Shown piece by piece: positions 44,816 to 45,170 of a stretch of 45,170 nt of DNA (within the stretch, counting starts at the first letter, position 1; each line of letters begins with the position of its first letter). The position numbers and the translations under genes are program-made. Under the pieces are notes generated by a model. The model saw nothing but the letters and a program-made list of their open reading frames with translations. It did not search any database and was not told the DNA's origin. The DNA is from Betaproteobacteria bacterium (GTDB lineage Bacteria; Pseudomonadota; Gammaproteobacteria; Burkholderiales; Burkholderiaceae_A): positions 1 through 45,170 of the forward strand of contig JAOINB010000001.1 of assembly GCA_028139135.1 (NCBI GenBank), read 5' to 3'.

Positions 44816-45170
44816 ATCAAATTGACAGGTTCAGAATCTTCTTTATGCAGCCCTTCATTTTGAGAAATAGCAGGTAATTCCTTCAAAGACTGCAACCCCA
44901 GGTCTGCCAAAAAGCTTTTTGTTGTGGCGTAAAGCAACGGTCTTCCCAGAACATCTTTCCGACCGATCGATTCTATCCATCCTTTTTCTTCAAGATTTCT
45001 AACTATTTGTGATGAGACGCTTACACCTCTGACAGCTTCAATATCCGCCCTAGTAACTGGCTGCCTGTATGCAATAATAGCTAGTGTCTCCAGCAATGCA
45101 CGGGAGAGTTTGGCAGGCCTTTCAGGGTTTAATCTCTGAATATAAACTGAGTATTCCTCTTTAGTTTGGA
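44812..45170 (-). CDS. scpB: Segregation and condensation protein B, 5' end beyond the window
   Basis: The frame is open to the window edge, so only the C-terminal ~119 residues are present; a TTG at 45096 is internal. Core motifs are QRLNPERPAKLSRALLETLAIIAYRQPVTRADIEAVRGV and LGRPLLYATTKSFLADLGLQSLKELP, which form the winged-helix pair of ScpB. It bridges the SMC-ScpA kleisin complex in chromosome condensation. Its four-base overlap with rluB and the order scpB-rluB are typical. Confident. Confidence 0.93.
   Translation of the reverse strand, partial: QTKEEYSVYIQRLNPERPAKLSRALLETLAIIAYRQPVTRADIEAVRGVSVSSQIVRNLEEKGWIESIGRKDVLGRPLLYATTKSFLADLGLQSLKELPAISQNEGLHKEDSEPVNLI

Overview
The window looks like a compact, AT-rich proteobacterial chromosome, most likely a betaproteobacterium. 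This is inferred from gene order: scpB-rluB-rimP-nusA-infB-rbfA-truB-typA, yicC-gmk-rpoZ-spoT and glnA-ntrB-ntrC all occur, with many 1-26 bp overlaps and almost no intergenic DNA in the right half. No rRNA is present, so the lineage cannot be fixed from the sequence alone.

The left part (1 to about 19.5 kb) is a surface-polysaccharide (O-antigen or capsule type) island. It starts with a truncated glycosyltransferase-like gene and a GT2 glycosyltransferase. The rfbF-rfbG-rfbH operon then makes CDP-4-keto-3,6-dideoxyglucose. A Nudix hydrolase follows, then a minus-strand series: radical SAM/SPASM protein, extended SDR, three-domain C-methyltransferase-like protein, HAD phosphatase and a second radical SAM/SPASM protein. 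Last comes a tight five-gene operon (ThDP enzyme, NeuB-like synthase, SDR, AroB-like cyclase, FGGY kinase). The island has several gene-poor gaps of 0.3-0.5 kb. It ends at a minus-strand pair tRNA-Ala(GGC)-tRNA-Glu(TTC).

The most interesting candidate is that five-gene operon (13321-19491). Its enzyme classes suggest a shikimate-like route outside central metabolism. The NeuB-like enzyme would condense PEP with an aldose to give a 3-deoxy-2-ulosonate, the FGGY kinase would phosphorylate it, and the AroB-like protein would cyclise it with loss of phosphate. The SDR and ThDP enzymes would then tailor or branch the carbocycle. The AroB-like protein keeps the metal ligands and the Arg and Lys positions I associate with binding the substrate carboxylate in true dehydroquinate synthase. 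That points to an ulosonate-phosphate substrate. This is inference; an alternative is a yersiniose-type role for the ThDP enzyme with the rfbFGH product.

The right part (20 to 45 kb) is conserved housekeeping: prlC, xthA, the nitrogen-control operon glnA-ntrB-ntrC with a clear sigma-54 promoter, hemW-rdgB-rph divergent from yicC-gmk-rpoZ-spoT, then mog, pmbA, typA, truB, rbfA, infB, nusA, rimP, rluB and the 3' part of scpB. truB is split by a frameshift exactly at a run of ten A residues, which is either a homopolymer error or a site rescued by slippage.
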